Assembly (NCBI RefSeq): GCF_018613855.1
Contig: NZ_JAGGPK010000044.1
Span: 23,008 to 87,007, forward strand
From: Arthrobacter sp. ISL-30
Lineage (GTDB): Bacteria > Actinomycetota > Actinomycetes > Actinomycetales > Micrococcaceae
Reading direction: 5' to 3'
DNA: 64,000 nucleotides
Under the pieces are notes generated by a model. The model made no database searches, was not told the DNA's origin, and saw only the letters and a list, made by a program, of their open reading frames with translations. Numbering within the stretch: the first letter of the stretch is position 1; each line of letters starts with the position of its first letter. Both the position numbers and the translations under genes were made by a program. Shown here piece by piece: positions 7,108 through 15,531 of this stretch.

Positions 7108-7941
7108 GTGAGCTTGGCATTGAACAAGGATTTCCTCCGCATCGCATCGGTCAACGTCAATGGCCTCCGTGCCGCCTACAAGAAGGGCATGGGGGAGTGG
7201 CTGGAACCCCGCGATGTGGACATCCTCTGCATGCAGGAAGTCCGGGCCCCTGACGACGTCGTCCGGCAGCTCATCGGCGAAGGCTGGTTTATCCTCCATG
7301 CCGAGGCGGAGGCCAAGGGCCGCGCCGGCGTGGCTATCGCGTCCCGGAAGGAGCCCGTGGCTACCCGTGTGGGAATCGGAGATGACTACTTCGCCACGGC
7401 CGGCCGTTGGACCGAGGCCGACTTTCTGGTCAAGAATGCCTCGGGAGAAGATGCCACCCTCACCGTAGTGAGCGCGTATGTCCACTCCGGTGAGGCAGAT
7501 ACGCCCAAGCAGGTGGACAAGTACCGCTTCCTTGACGTGATGCTCAAGCGGCTTCCGGAACTCGCCAAACATAGTGACCACGCGCTGGTGGTAGGCGACC
7601 TCAACGTCGGCCACACTGAGCTGGACATCAGGAACTGGAAGGGCAACACCAAGCGCGCGGGCTTCCTTCCGGACGAGCGTGCCTATTTTGACCGTTTCTT
7701 CGGCGAAGAGATCGGATGGAGGGATGTCCACAGGGGCCTGGCGGGAAATGTCGATGGCCCCTACACCTGGTGGTCCCAGCGCGGAAAAGCCTTTGACACG
7801 GACACTGGCTGGCGTATTGACTACCACATGGCAACGCCTGCGCTCGCTGCGGCCGCTTTCTCGGCCGTTGTTGACCGGGCGGCGTCATGGGATACCCGTT
7901 TCTCCGACCATGCACCGCTGGTAGTCGACTACCGGCTCTAG
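7108..7941 (+). CDS. xth: Exodeoxyribonuclease III (AP endonuclease family)
   Basis: The 277-residue protein belongs to the ExoIII branch of the endonuclease/exonuclease/phosphatase fold and repairs abasic sites and 3' blocks in DNA. Family motifs are visible in order: ASVNVNGLRAA with the metal-site asparagine, DILCMQEVRAP with the catalytic glutamate, the VSAYVHSG segment, the VVGDLNVGHTELD block with active-site Asp and Asn, GWRIDYHMATP and the terminal FSDHAPLVVDY with the catalytic histidine. The GTG at 7108 is preferred because TAGAGT lies 7 nt upstream and it gives normal length; an in-frame GTG at 7099 overlaps the promoter box. Confidence 0.95.
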   Translation: MSLALNKDFLRIASVNVNGLRAAYKKGMGEWLEPRDVDILCMQEVRAPDDVVRQLIGEGWFILHAEAEAKGRAGVAIASRKEPVATRVGIGDDYFATAGRWTEADFLVKNASGEDATLTVVSAYVHSGEADTPKQVDKYRFLDVMLKRLPELAKHSDHALVVGDLNVGHTELDIRNWKGNTKRAGFLPDERAYFDRFFGEEIGWRDVHRGLAGNVDGPYTWWSQRGKAFDTDTGWRIDYHMATPALAAAAFSAVVDRAASWDTRFSDHAPLVVDYRL

Positions 7942-7960
7942 GCCCCCGAAAGTCTATTTC

Positions 7961-9058
7961 ATGACCCTCCCCTCCACGACAGAAGCCGACGCCGCGACCC
8001 TCATGCAGAACGCACCGGATTCCCGCCCCGCCCCCGGGACCAAACAGCGTGTGCTCTCCGGTATGCAGCCCTCCGCCGACTCCTTGCACCTGGGCAACTA
8101 CCTTGGTGCGCTGGTGAACTGGGTCCGCATGCAGGAGGAGTACGACGCCGTCTTCTTCATCCCGGACCTGCATGCCATCACTGTTCCGCAGGACCCGGCA
8201 GAACTGGCGCATCGCACCCGCGTTACGGCGGCCCAGTACATCGCAGGCGGTGTTGATGTGGACAAGTGCACTCTCTTCGTCCAGTCCCAGGTTCCGGAAC
8301 ACGCCCAGCTTGCCTGGGTGCTGAACTGCATTACCGGCTTCGGCGAGGCCTCGCGCATGACGCAGTTCAAGGACAAGTCGCTGCGGCACGGCTCGGACCA
8401 AGCCAGTGTGGGGCTGTTTACGTACCCGATCCTGCAGGCCGCAGACATCCTCCTCTACCAGCCGCAGGGCGTACCCGTGGGCGAGGACCAGCGCCAGCAC
8501 GTCGAACTCAGCCGCGACCTGGCCATCCGCTTCAACAGCCGCTTCGGTGAGACGTTCACGGTGCCCGAGCCCTTCATCCAGAAGGAATCGGCCAAGATCT
8601 ACGATCTCCAGAACCCTGTCGGCAAGATGTCCAAGTCGGCGGAATCGCCGAACGGCCTGATCAACCTGCTGGACGATCCCAAAATCACTGCCAAGCGCAT
8701 CAAGTCTGCGGTGACCGACGCCGAGACCGAGATCCGCTTCGACCGGGAAAACAAGCCCGGCGTGTCGAACCTGCTGACCATCTACTCCGGAATCTCCGGC
8801 CTGCCGGTCGAAAAGATCGTCGCCGACTATGAAGGCAAGATGTACGGCCACCTCAAGGTGGATCTGGCTGAACTGGTCACCGAGCATCTGGCGCCCATCA
8901 GGGAACGCGCCCATGAGTTCCTGGCCGATCCCGCCGAACTGGACAAACTGCTGGCCCACGGTGCCGACAAGGCACGCGAAATCGCTTCCGCCACACTGCG
9001 GGATGTGTATGCCAGGGTGGGCTTCCTGCCTTACGCGGGAACCCAGGGAAGCCTCTAA
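7961..9058 (+). CDS. trpS: Tryptophanyl-tRNA synthetase
   Basis: This class I aminoacyl-tRNA synthetase charges tRNA-Trp. At 365 residues it is slightly longer than the ~330 typical because of a ~25-residue N-terminal tail. The HIGH-type motif appears in PSADSLHLGNYLGALVNW, the tryptophan pocket region as FIPDLHAIT, and the KMSKS loop as GKMSKSAESPNGLI. The middle contains TYPILQAADILLYQP and VPVGEDQRQHVELSRDLA, both strongly conserved. It starts 19 nt after exonuclease III with only a weak ribosome site. Confidence 0.97.
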   Translation: MTLPSTTEADAATLMQNAPDSRPAPGTKQRVLSGMQPSADSLHLGNYLGALVNWVRMQEEYDAVFFIPDLHAITVPQDPAELAHRTRVTAAQYIAGGVDVDKCTLFVQSQVPEHAQLAWVLNCITGFGEASRMTQFKDKSLRHGSDQASVGLFTYPILQAADILLYQPQGVPVGEDQRQHVELSRDLAIRFNSRFGETFTVPEPFIQKESAKIYDLQNPVGKMSKSAESPNGLINLLDDPKITAKRIKSAVTDAETEIRFDRENKPGVSNLLTIYSGISGLPVEKIVADYEGKMYGHLKVDLAELVTEHLAPIRERAHEFLADPAELDKLLAHGADKAREIASATLRDVYARVGFLPYAGTQGSL

Positions 9059-9062
9059 ACGG

Positions 9063-9746
9063 ATGTGTGTAACAGGCAAGCTCGGCATCCTGGCCGGTTC
9101 CGCTACCGCGGAAACCGGCCCTGATGTGGATGCCCGCCTGGCTGCCCGTAACGTCAGTGAGTGCGGGGCAGGCGACAGCATCTGCATCGGCGTCATCCTT
9201 GGTTTCCCGCCAAGGGTTGCCAGGGAGCTGCAGCAGTGGCGCGCCTCTTTCGGGGACCCCATGGCCGGGATCATTCCGGCCCACATCACCCTCATCACCA
9301 CCACTCCCACGCGGGATTGGGAAGCCACCAGGGATCACGTGCGGGATATCGCCCGACGACAGAGCCCCTTCACGATCACCATTTCGGGAACCGGATCATT
9401 CCGCCCGGTGTCGCCGGTGGTGTTCCTCAACGTGGAAGAGGGCTATGGCGAATGCGTGAAGCTGCATGAACAGCTCCAGACCGGTCCCCTCGAGCGGGAC
9501 CTTCCCTTTCCGTATCATCCCCACGTGACCGTGGCCCACGATGTTTCCCCCGAAAGCCTCGACGCGGCCGAGATCGCGCTCAGTGACTACAGCGCCACGT
9601 TCCCCGTGGTTAGCATGGGACTCTACGAGCACGACAGCAACGGCATCTGGCAGCTACGGGAAGAGCTCGATTTTGGCAGCGATACTGACGAGGAACGCGA
9701 AACGCAAGGGACAGCAGCCGGACGCAGCTCCGCCGCTTCCGACTGA
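9063..9746 (+). CDS. 2'-5' RNA ligase / 2H phosphoesterase family protein
   Basis: The 227-residue protein carries the two HxT-type motifs of the 2H phosphoesterase fold, PAHITLITTT and HPHVTVAHDVSPE, roughly 90 residues apart. Relatives act on cyclic phosphates or 2'-5' linkages of RNA or nucleotides; the substrate here is unknown. The first ~45 residues are not part of the domain, so the true start may lie downstream of the ATG at 9063. It starts 4 nt after trpS, consistent with an operon. Its 3' end overlaps the next gene by up to 74 nt in another frame. Confidence 0.8.
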   Translation: MCVTGKLGILAGSATAETGPDVDARLAARNVSECGAGDSICIGVILGFPPRVARELQQWRASFGDPMAGIIPAHITLITTTPTRDWEATRDHVRDIARRQSPFTITISGTGSFRPVSPVVFLNVEEGYGECVKLHEQLQTGPLERDLPFPYHPHVTVAHDVSPESLDAAEIALSDYSATFPVVSMGLYEHDSNGIWQLREELDFGSDTDEERETQGTAAGRSSAASD

Positions 9747-10764
9747 CCTGGCCAAGCTGAAGCTCCAGGTCATCCACCGCAAGGTCGAATGGGGCAAGGC
9801 CAGGAGGTCCGGGGAAAGCCAGCCAGCGAAGGCAATGGCCCTGCTCCAGCTGTTCCTCGCCAGGCTGACTGCCCTGCGGCCAGTGAGGGTGGTGCAGCAT
9901 TACAACCTGCAGCACGGCCCGCTCATGAGTGCCGGCATCGGCTTCAACATGTTCTTCTCCATCACCGGTCTGCTCACTACCGGCTTCGCCGTCGCGGGCC
10001 TGGTGCTGAGCGGCCAGCCGCTCCTGGTCGACTCGGTGATTGCCAATGTTTCGGCCAGCGCCCCGGGATTGTTGAAGGTCGACGGCGGAGAGGGCCTGGT
10101 GGACCCGAACGACCTGCTGAATCCTGAGGGCCTCGGCCTTACGGCCATCATTGCCGCGGCTGTCACCGTTTTCACATCGCTGCGCTGGATCGACAGCGTG
10201 AGAGCCGGACTGCGCGGCGTCGTGGGCCTGCCCCCGCTGAAGCGAAACCCCGTCCTGCTGAAGCTGTTCGACGCCGGAACCCTCCTCCTGCTCGGCGTGG
10301 CGCTTGTGCTGAGCGCAGGCGTGTCCCTGGTCTTCGGCACGGCAGCCAGATGGTTCATAGACCTGCTTGCGGTGGACCCCCGGGTGGCCGATCCGTTCCT
10401 GTGGCTAATGAAGACCACCGTTCCGCTGCTGTTGAACTGGACGACCGCGGTTATCATGTTCCGGCTGGCCGGGGGCCTTGAGCTCCGCCGCCAGGCGTTC
10501 CTCGAGGGAACCATCCTCGCCGGCATCGGCACAACAGTCCTGCAGATCTTCAGCACGGAACTTCTGGCCCACGCCGGTCGGAACCCGCTCCTGGCCTCGT
10601 TCGCCGTCATCATTGGCCTGCTGATCTGGTTCAACCTTGTCAGCCAGGTCTACCTCATGTCCGCTTCCTGGGCGGCCATCAGGGAAGGGGACCGGAAGTC
10701 CGAAGGGCACCCGCGCAAGCCGACGCTGGGCTCCCGGCACCAGCCGCCGCGCCAGCTCTCTTAG
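9673..10764 (+). CDS. YihY/virulence factor BrkB family inner membrane protein
   Basis: From the TTG at 9673 the protein has 363 residues. GGGAAGAG lies just upstream, but this start overlaps the previous gene by 74 nt; the ATG at 9835 (309 residues) also precedes all conserved sequence and is a real alternative. The BrkB/YihY core begins with QHYNLQHGPLMSAGIGFNMFFS and has six or so membrane segments, ending with an IIGLLIWFNLVSQVYLMSASWAA helix. The family is often called ribonuclease BN by old error; function is uncertain. Its stop overlaps the convergent hydrolase gene by 4 nt. Confidence 0.85.
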   Translation: MAAILTRNAKRKGQQPDAAPPLPTDLAKLKLQVIHRKVEWGKARRSGESQPAKAMALLQLFLARLTALRPVRVVQHYNLQHGPLMSAGIGFNMFFSITGLLTTGFAVAGLVLSGQPLLVDSVIANVSASAPGLLKVDGGEGLVDPNDLLNPEGLGLTAIIAAAVTVFTSLRWIDSVRAGLRGVVGLPPLKRNPVLLKLFDAGTLLLLGVALVLSAGVSLVFGTAARWFIDLLAVDPRVADPFLWLMKTTVPLLLNWTTAVIMFRLAGGLELRRQAFLEGTILAGIGTTVLQIFSTELLAHAGRNPLLASFAVIIGLLIWFNLVSQVYLMSASWAAIREGDRKSEGHPRKPTLGSRHQPPRQLS

Positions 10765-11531
10765 CCGGCCGCGTCGAGGTACTGGTCCGCCCAGGCGGAG
10801 ATGATCTTCGCTACCCGCGCTGCCTGGCCCTTGGCGGTGAGCAGGTGGTCGCTGCCTTCCAGGGACACAAAACTGCGGGGATGCCTTGCTGTCTGGAAGA
10901 TGGTGCTGGCGTTTTCGATTCCCACAGTGTTGTCGGTGGGGGAGTGGAGCACCAGGAGCGGCTTGTGCAGCGTCCTGATGCAGTCGCTGAGGTCTGCGTT
11001 CTGGAGGTCTTCAACGAAATGCCGGCGTATTTCCACGCGCTTGCCGCCCAGGTCCACCTCGGCGCTGCCTTCGCTCAGGATTTTGTCCATGGCCGAATCG
11101 AAGACGTGCTCCACATGCTTGGGCGAGAAGGGCGCTCCGACCGTAGCGACGGCATCGAGTTCGGGAATGTCGCGGGCCGCAGCGAGCACGGCAGCGCCGC
11201 CAAAGGAATGTCCTACCAGCAGCGAGATCGGTTTTCCCATGGAGCGCATGAATTCGGCGGCGCGAACGGTATCTGCGACCTTGTGGCTGAACGATCCTTT
11301 GGACCATTCGCCGCCGGAGCCGCCAAGTCCCACGTTATCGAAGCGCAGCATGCCCACCCCGGCGTCCGCCAGCCCCTTACAGATGCGCGAGGCGGCCGGA
11401 CTGTCCTTGCCCAGGGTAAAGCCATGGGAGAACACTCCCCAGCCTCGGACCGGGCCTTCGGGAACGTCAAGGATTCCGGAAAGGATTTCTCCAGTGGTTC
11501 CTTCGAAGGTGACCTTTTCGGAGTGGTGCAT
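10761..11531 (-). CDS. Alpha/beta hydrolase
   Basis: The 256-residue protein has an alpha/beta-hydrolase fold. The nucleophile elbow is GHSFGGAAVL near residue 108, the oxyanion region is FSHGFTLGKD, the acid lies in LVLHSPTDNTVGIENA, and the histidine in LEGSDHLL. It resembles the hydrolase half of proteins fused to OsmC in other bacteria, but no OsmC domain is present here. AAAGGCGG lies about 5 nt before the ATG. It lies downstream of sdhB in the same direction but is separated by a large hairpin (11564-11662), so read-through from the sdh operon is likely limited. The substrate is unknown. Confidence 0.85.
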   Translation of the reverse strand: MHHSEKVTFEGTTGEILSGILDVPEGPVRGWGVFSHGFTLGKDSPAASRICKGLADAGVGMLRFDNVGLGGSGGEWSKGSFSHKVADTVRAAEFMRSMGKPISLLVGHSFGGAAVLAAARDIPELDAVATVGAPFSPKHVEHVFDSAMDKILSEGSAEVDLGGKRVEIRRHFVEDLQNADLSDCIRTLHKPLLVLHSPTDNTVGIENASTIFQTARHPRSFVSLEGSDHLLTAKGQAARVAKIISAWADQYLDAAG

Positions 11532-11563
11532 CTTTTCCGCCTTTCAGTAGGGGTTCTGAAACG

Positions 11564-11662
11564 ACGACGACGGCGCCGTCCCCCAACATTCCCTACCCTC
11601 GCAAGCTCGGGCAGGGGACCCTATGTAGGTGGGCCCTGTTGGGGAAGCGGCGCCGTCGTCGT
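11564..11662. repeat. Large branched hairpin downstream of sdhB
   Basis: Arms of ~25 nt (ACGACGACGGCGCCG then CCCCAACA, against the complementary 3' arm) enclose ~49 nt. That inner part itself contains CCCTACCC...GGGCAGGG (one mismatch) and a small CCTA/TAGG stem, so the whole can fold as a branched structure. It lies in the 154-nt gap after sdhB. It could stop sdh transcription, protect the 3' end of the mRNA, or be a small repetitive element. No clear T-tract follows. Confidence 0.75.
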
Positions 11663-11685
11663 ACTTCCTGCTAAAGCCTGCGATC

Positions 11686-12468
11686 CTAGATCTTGCGGGC
11701 CAGGATTGCCTGCTTGACCTCGGCGATGGCCTGGGTGACCTGGATGCCACGGGGGCAGGCCTCCGAGCAGTTGAAGGTGGTGCGGCAACGCCACACGCCT
11801 TCCTTGTCGTTGAGGATCTCCAGGCGCATGTCTCCGGCGTCGTCGCGGGAGTCGAAGATGAAGCGGTGGGCGTTCACGATCGCCGCCGGGCCGAAGTACT
11901 GGCCGTCCGTCCAGAACACCGGGCAGGACGAGGTGCACGCGGCACACAGGATGCACTTGGTGGTGTCGTCGAAGCGCTCACGGTCCTCGATGGACTGCAG
12001 GCGTTCCTTAGTGGGCTCGTGGCCCTTGTTGATCAGGAACGGCATAACCTCTCGGAAGGACTGGAAGAACGGTTCCATGTCCACGATGAGGTCCTTTTCG
12101 ACCGGCAGGCCCTTGATGGGCTCGACGGTGATGGGCTTGGAGGTGTCCAGGTCCTTCAGCAGGGTCTTGCAGGCCAGGCGGTTGCGGCCGTTGATGCGCA
12201 TGGCATCGGATCCGCAGATACCGTGTGCGCAGGAGCGGCGGAAGGAGACGGAACCGTCAATCTCCCACTTGACCTTGTGCAGGGCATCCAGGACACGGTC
12301 AGTGCCGTACATGGTGAGTTTGTAGTCGTCCCAGCGTGCCTCTTCGGAGACCTCGGGATCGTACCGGCGGACACGGAGGGTGATGTGGAAGGTGGGGATT
12401 TCCCCGTCCCCGGCCACGCTCGCGGGAAGCTCGACCTTGGAGGCGGGCTCAGCCATTTCGGTAGTCAT
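11686..12468 (-). CDS. sdhB: Succinate dehydrogenase iron-sulfur subunit
   Basis: The 260-residue protein carries electrons from the flavoprotein to quinone in respiratory complex II. The N-terminal ferredoxin domain has the [2Fe-2S] cysteines in RRSCAHGICGSDAM and a later NRLAC. The C-terminal part has two cysteine clusters, CILCAACTSSCP and CRTTFNCSEACPRG, for the [4Fe-4S] and [3Fe-4S] centres. Its ATG overlaps the sdhA stop by one nucleotide (TAATG), so the two are translationally coupled. It is the last gene of sdhCDAB. Confidence 0.98.
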   Translation of the reverse strand: MTTEMAEPASKVELPASVAGDGEIPTFHITLRVRRYDPEVSEEARWDDYKLTMYGTDRVLDALHKVKWEIDGSVSFRRSCAHGICGSDAMRINGRNRLACKTLLKDLDTSKPITVEPIKGLPVEKDLIVDMEPFFQSFREVMPFLINKGHEPTKERLQSIEDRERFDDTTKCILCAACTSSCPVFWTDGQYFGPAAIVNAHRFIFDSRDDAGDMRLEILNDKEGVWRCRTTFNCSEACPRGIQVTQAIAEVKQAILARKI

Positions 12469-14267
12469 TAGTACTTACGCTCCATTGGCTCGTAACGGGT
12501 AAAGACAACGGGCTTGGTTTCAAGACGGATGCCCGCAACAGCTTCCGCAGACAATTCGGCCGTTACCGAGGAATCCCTGTAAGCCATGGAGTGCTTCATG
12601 AATTTTTCGTCATCGCGGTCGGGGAAGTCCTCGCGGTAGTGTCCACCGCGCGACTCTTCACGGTGCAGTGCACCGACGGTCATGACCTTCGCCATGTCAA
12701 GGAGGAAGCCCAGTTCCACAGCTTCGAGGAGATCCAGGTTGAAGCGCTTGCCCTTGTCCTGGACCACCACGTTCTTGTAGCGCTCCTCGAAGGAAGCGAT
12801 GTCCTTCAGGACCTTCTCCAGGGACTCCTTGGTGCGGAATACCTGCATGTTGGCGTCCATGGTGTCCTGCAGTTCCTTGCGGATCTGTGCAACGCGCTCA
12901 GTGCCCGTACCGTTCAGCAGGTTGTCCAGCAGGCCCCGGGTCTCCAGTTCCGGGTTTTCCGGGAGCTCCACGAAGTTCGCCGTCTTGGAGTATTCGGCGG
13001 CGGCAATGCCGGCCCGCTTGCCGAACACATTGATGTCCAGGAGGGAGTTTGTGCCGAGGCGATTCGAACCGTGGACGGATACGCAGGCCACCTCACCGGC
13101 GGCGAACAGGCCCGGAACCACGGTGTCGTTGTCCTGCAGGACCTCGGTGGAGATGTTGGTGGGGATGCCGCCCATGGCGTAGTGCGCCGTCGGGAACACG
13201 GGCACCGGATCGGTGAACGGCTCCACGCCGAGGTAGGTACGGGCGAACTCCGTGATGTCCGGCAGCTTGGCCTCGATGTGTGCCGGCTCAAGGTGCGTCA
13301 GGTCAAGGAGGACGTAGTCCTTGTTCGGACCGCAGCCGCGGCCTTCACGGACTTCGTTGGCCATGGCACGGGCAACAATGTCACGGGGTGCAAGGTCCTT
13401 GATGGTGGGGGCGTAGCGCTCCATGAAGCGCTCACCTTCGGAGTTACGAAGGATGGCACCTTCACCACGCGCACCCTCGGTCAGGAGGATGCCGAGGCCG
13501 GCGAGGCCGGTCGGGTGGAACTGGAAGAATTCCATGTCCTCCAGCGGGATGCCGCGGCGGAACGCGATGCCCATGCCGTCGCCGGTCAAGGTGTGGGCGT
13601 TGGACGTGGTCTTGAAGACCTTGCCGGCGCCGCCCGAGGCGAACACTACGGACTTGGCCTGGAAGACGTGCAGCTCACCCGAGGCGAGGTCGTAGGACAC
13701 GACGCCGGCAACGCGCTTCTGCTTGTACGCCGTGCCGTCTTCGCGGACTGCGTCTTCTTCGACGATCAGCAGGTCCAGGACGTAGTACTCGTTGTAGAAC
13801 TCGACGTTGTGCTTAACGCAGTTTTGGTAGAGCGTCTGCAGGATCATGTGGCCGGTACGGTCGGCTGCGTAGCAGGCGCGGCGTACGGGCGCCTTGCCGT
13901 GGTCACGGGTGTGGCCGCCGAAACGGCGCTGGTCGATCCGGCCCTCGGGCGTGCGGTTGAACGGCAGGCCCATCTTCTCGAGGTCCAGCACGGCGTCGAT
14001 TGCTTCCTTCGCCATGACCTCTGCGGCGTCCTGGTCAACCAGATAGTCGCCACCCTTGATGGTGTCGAAAGTGTGCCATTCCCAGTTGTCTTCTTCGACG
14101 TTGGCAAGGGCCGCACACATGCCGCCCTGGGCCGCCCCTGTGTGGGACCGGGTGGGGTAGAGCTTGGTCAATACCGCTGTTCGTGCGCGCTGGCCGGATT
14201 CGATGGCTGCGCGCATGCCCGCGCCACCGGCGCCGACGATCACGACGTCGTACTTATGGACCTGCAT
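12468..14267 (-). CDS. sdhA: Succinate dehydrogenase flavoprotein subunit
   Basis: The 599-residue protein oxidises succinate to fumarate at the cytoplasmic face of complex II. It shows the FAD-binding VIVGAGGAGMRAAIE at the N-terminus, the RSHTGAAQGGMCAAL segment whose histidine holds FAD covalently, the HPTGLAGLGILLTEGARGEG active-site region, the RDIVARAMANEV arginine region and YAMGGIPTN. The length is normal. A 96-nt gap to sdhD holds two small hairpins. The ATG is read from the minus strand at 14265-14267. Confidence 0.98.
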   Translation of the reverse strand: MQVHKYDVVIVGAGGAGMRAAIESGQRARTAVLTKLYPTRSHTGAAQGGMCAALANVEEDNWEWHTFDTIKGGDYLVDQDAAEVMAKEAIDAVLDLEKMGLPFNRTPEGRIDQRRFGGHTRDHGKAPVRRACYAADRTGHMILQTLYQNCVKHNVEFYNEYYVLDLLIVEEDAVREDGTAYKQKRVAGVVSYDLASGELHVFQAKSVVFASGGAGKVFKTTSNAHTLTGDGMGIAFRRGIPLEDMEFFQFHPTGLAGLGILLTEGARGEGAILRNSEGERFMERYAPTIKDLAPRDIVARAMANEVREGRGCGPNKDYVLLDLTHLEPAHIEAKLPDITEFARTYLGVEPFTDPVPVFPTAHYAMGGIPTNISTEVLQDNDTVVPGLFAAGEVACVSVHGSNRLGTNSLLDINVFGKRAGIAAAEYSKTANFVELPENPELETRGLLDNLLNGTGTERVAQIRKELQDTMDANMQVFRTKESLEKVLKDIASFEERYKNVVVQDKGKRFNLDLLEAVELGFLLDMAKVMTVGALHREESRGGHYREDFPDRDDEKFMKHSMAYRDSSVTAELSAEAVAGIRLETKPVVFTRYEPMERKY

Positions 14268-14301
14268 ACCGGATGCTCTTTCTCTCTAATTCAGATGGTC
14301 G

Positions 14302-14347
14302 GCGGAGCTGACTCCGCTAAATTGAGCACTGCAGGAGCTACTCCTGC
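14302..14347 (-). other. Two small hairpins in the sdhD-sdhA gap
   Basis: GCGGAG/CTCCGC with a 4-nt loop (14302-14317) and GCAGGAG/CTCCTGC with a 3-nt loop (14331-14347) lie in the only sizeable gap of the sdh operon. Without T-tracts they are more likely mRNA processing or stability elements than terminators. Confidence 0.55.
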
Positions 14348-14363
14348 GGTGCCGCGGTAGCCG

Positions 14364-14825
14364 CTACGGCGCGGGGCAGAAGCCGCCCGGCAGCTGGACG
14401 CCGTCGACGACGGGGCAGGGGTTGAACGTGAAGATCACCAGGGTGCCCAGAATGATGATGACGGCGGTTGCCGCGTAGAGGACCATCTTGAGCCAGAAGC
14501 GGGTGGAGTCCTTCTCGGCGTAGTCGTTAATGATGGTGCGGACACCGTTGGTGCCGTGCAGCATGGCCAGCCACAGCATGGCCAGGTCCCAGAACTGCCA
14601 GAACGGATCGGCCCACTTGCCGGCAACAAAACCGAAGTCGATGGCGTGGATGCCCTCGCCGACGAGCAGGTTGACGAACAGGTGGCCGAAGATCAGCACC
14701 ACCAGCGCGATGCCGGAGAGCCGCATGAACAGCCATGCGAGCATTTCAAAGTTACCGCGGCTGCTGCCGGTGCGGTTGTACCTGGGCAAAACCTTGCCCG
14801 AACGCGGGGCCTGAATCGTACTCAT
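14364..14825 (-). CDS. sdhD: Succinate dehydrogenase membrane anchor subunit SdhD
   Basis: The 153-residue protein has three hydrophobic segments, starting at about residues 32, 74 and 113. A LAWLFMRLSGIALVVLIFGH helix carries the histidine that in this family ligates heme b, and LAMLHGTNGVRTIINDY is the conserved quinone-site region. With SdhC it anchors complex II. It starts 3 nt after sdhC. A C-terminal tail of ~20 residues with two cysteines (FNPCPVVDG and GGFCPAP) follows the last helix, possibly on the outer face. Confidence 0.93.
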   Translation of the reverse strand: MSTIQAPRSGKVLPRYNRTGSSRGNFEMLAWLFMRLSGIALVVLIFGHLFVNLLVGEGIHAIDFGFVAGKWADPFWQFWDLAMLWLAMLHGTNGVRTIINDYAEKDSTRFWLKMVLYAATAVIIILGTLVIFTFNPCPVVDGVQLPGGFCPAP

Positions 14826-14828
14826 GGC

Positions 14829-15209
14829 TTAGTGGCCTCCCAGTGCGAGGGACAGGTGACGGATTGAGAACGCCACCATCGTGACGAGCCATAGTGCCAG
14901 CACGATCCACAGCATCTGGCGGTGGTACTTGGCGCCCTTCTTCCAGAAGTCGACGGCGATGATGCGCAGGCCGTTGAAGGCGTGGAAGACGATTGCTGCG
15001 ACGAGGCCCGTTTCTCCGAGGGCCATAATCGGGTTCTTGTAAGCGCCGATGACGGCGGTATAGGCCTCAGGGGACACGCGCACCAGTGAGGTGTCCAGCA
15101 CATGGACCAACAAGAAGAAAAAGATCACTACACCGGTAATACGATGTCCAACCCAGGACCACATGCCTTCACGGCCGCGATACAAGGTACCAGCTGGTTT
15201 TGTCGGCAC
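14829..15209 (-). CDS. sdhC: Succinate dehydrogenase cytochrome b subunit SdhC
   Basis: From the GTG at 15209 the protein has 126 residues. GGAAGG lies 8 nt upstream and the product then begins with the conserved KPAGTLYRGREGMWSWVGHR, so the longer reading is not preferred. Three membrane segments are visible, with the SdhC signature HRITGVVIFFFLLVHVLDT and a HAFNGLRIIAVDF heme-ligand region. It is the first gene of sdhCDAB, expressed from the promoter at 15299-15327. Confidence 0.94.
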   Translation of the reverse strand: MPTKPAGTLYRGREGMWSWVGHRITGVVIFFFLLVHVLDTSLVRVSPEAYTAVIGAYKNPIMALGETGLVAAIVFHAFNGLRIIAVDFWKKGAKYHRQMLWIVLALWLVTMVAFSIRHLSLALGGH

Positions 15210-15298
15210 TGAATAAACCTTCCTGCAACACAGCGGCGCTGGCACGGGATCCATGCGGGGGGAACGCCTGCTGCGAGAGCACTCGTAGCTCAGGCCTA

Positions 15299-15327
15299 AA
15301 TCTAGGCTTCGCTCACAGCTTATTCAA
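15299..15327 (-). promoter_or_regulatory. Promoter of sdhCDAB
   Basis: On the minus strand TTGAAT (15322-15327) and TAGATT (15299-15304) are separated by exactly 17 nt, a good housekeeping-sigma promoter. Transcription would begin near 15292, giving a leader of about 80 nt before the sdhC GTG. Confidence 0.65.
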
Positions 15328-15518
15328 TTTAGGACGGCCTTGTCGGCCTTGATTTACGGCCGGATATCCCGTATTTCCGGCATTTCAGGAGGTAGATGAG
15401 ACGAATGCCACACTGCCCGTACTTCAGCCAGTCCCGCTGTGGCCGCTCCGGATCCCCGACATGGCCCGCGTCGGTGCTGCAAACCGTGGCGACTGGCGGG
15501 TACTTTACCGCCGTCGGA

Positions 15519-15524
15519 TACAGT
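15519..15524 (+). promoter_or_regulatory. -10 box (TACAGT) of leaderless manC transcript
   Basis: TACAGT ends 7 nt before the GTG at 15532, with no ribosome site between them. Confidence 0.55.
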
Positions 15525-15531
15525 AATTTGC

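Larger units (their letters stand above)
15210..15531. other. Divergent intergenic region between sdhC and manC
   Basis: This 322-nt gap holds the sdh promoter on the minus strand and the manC -10 box on the plus strand. A perfect AGGAGG followed by ATG (15388-15398) opens no convincing protein. I see no further RNA gene or repeat. Confidence 0.6.

Noticed and set aside
7628..9328. 566-codon open frame on the minus strand opposite trpS
   Set aside because: It is antisense to a clear tRNA synthetase gene and has no recognisable domain. GC-rich codon bias keeps the opposite strand open.
12591..14360. 589-codon open frame on the plus strand opposite sdhA
   Set aside because: It mirrors a textbook flavoprotein gene and has no family motifs of its own.
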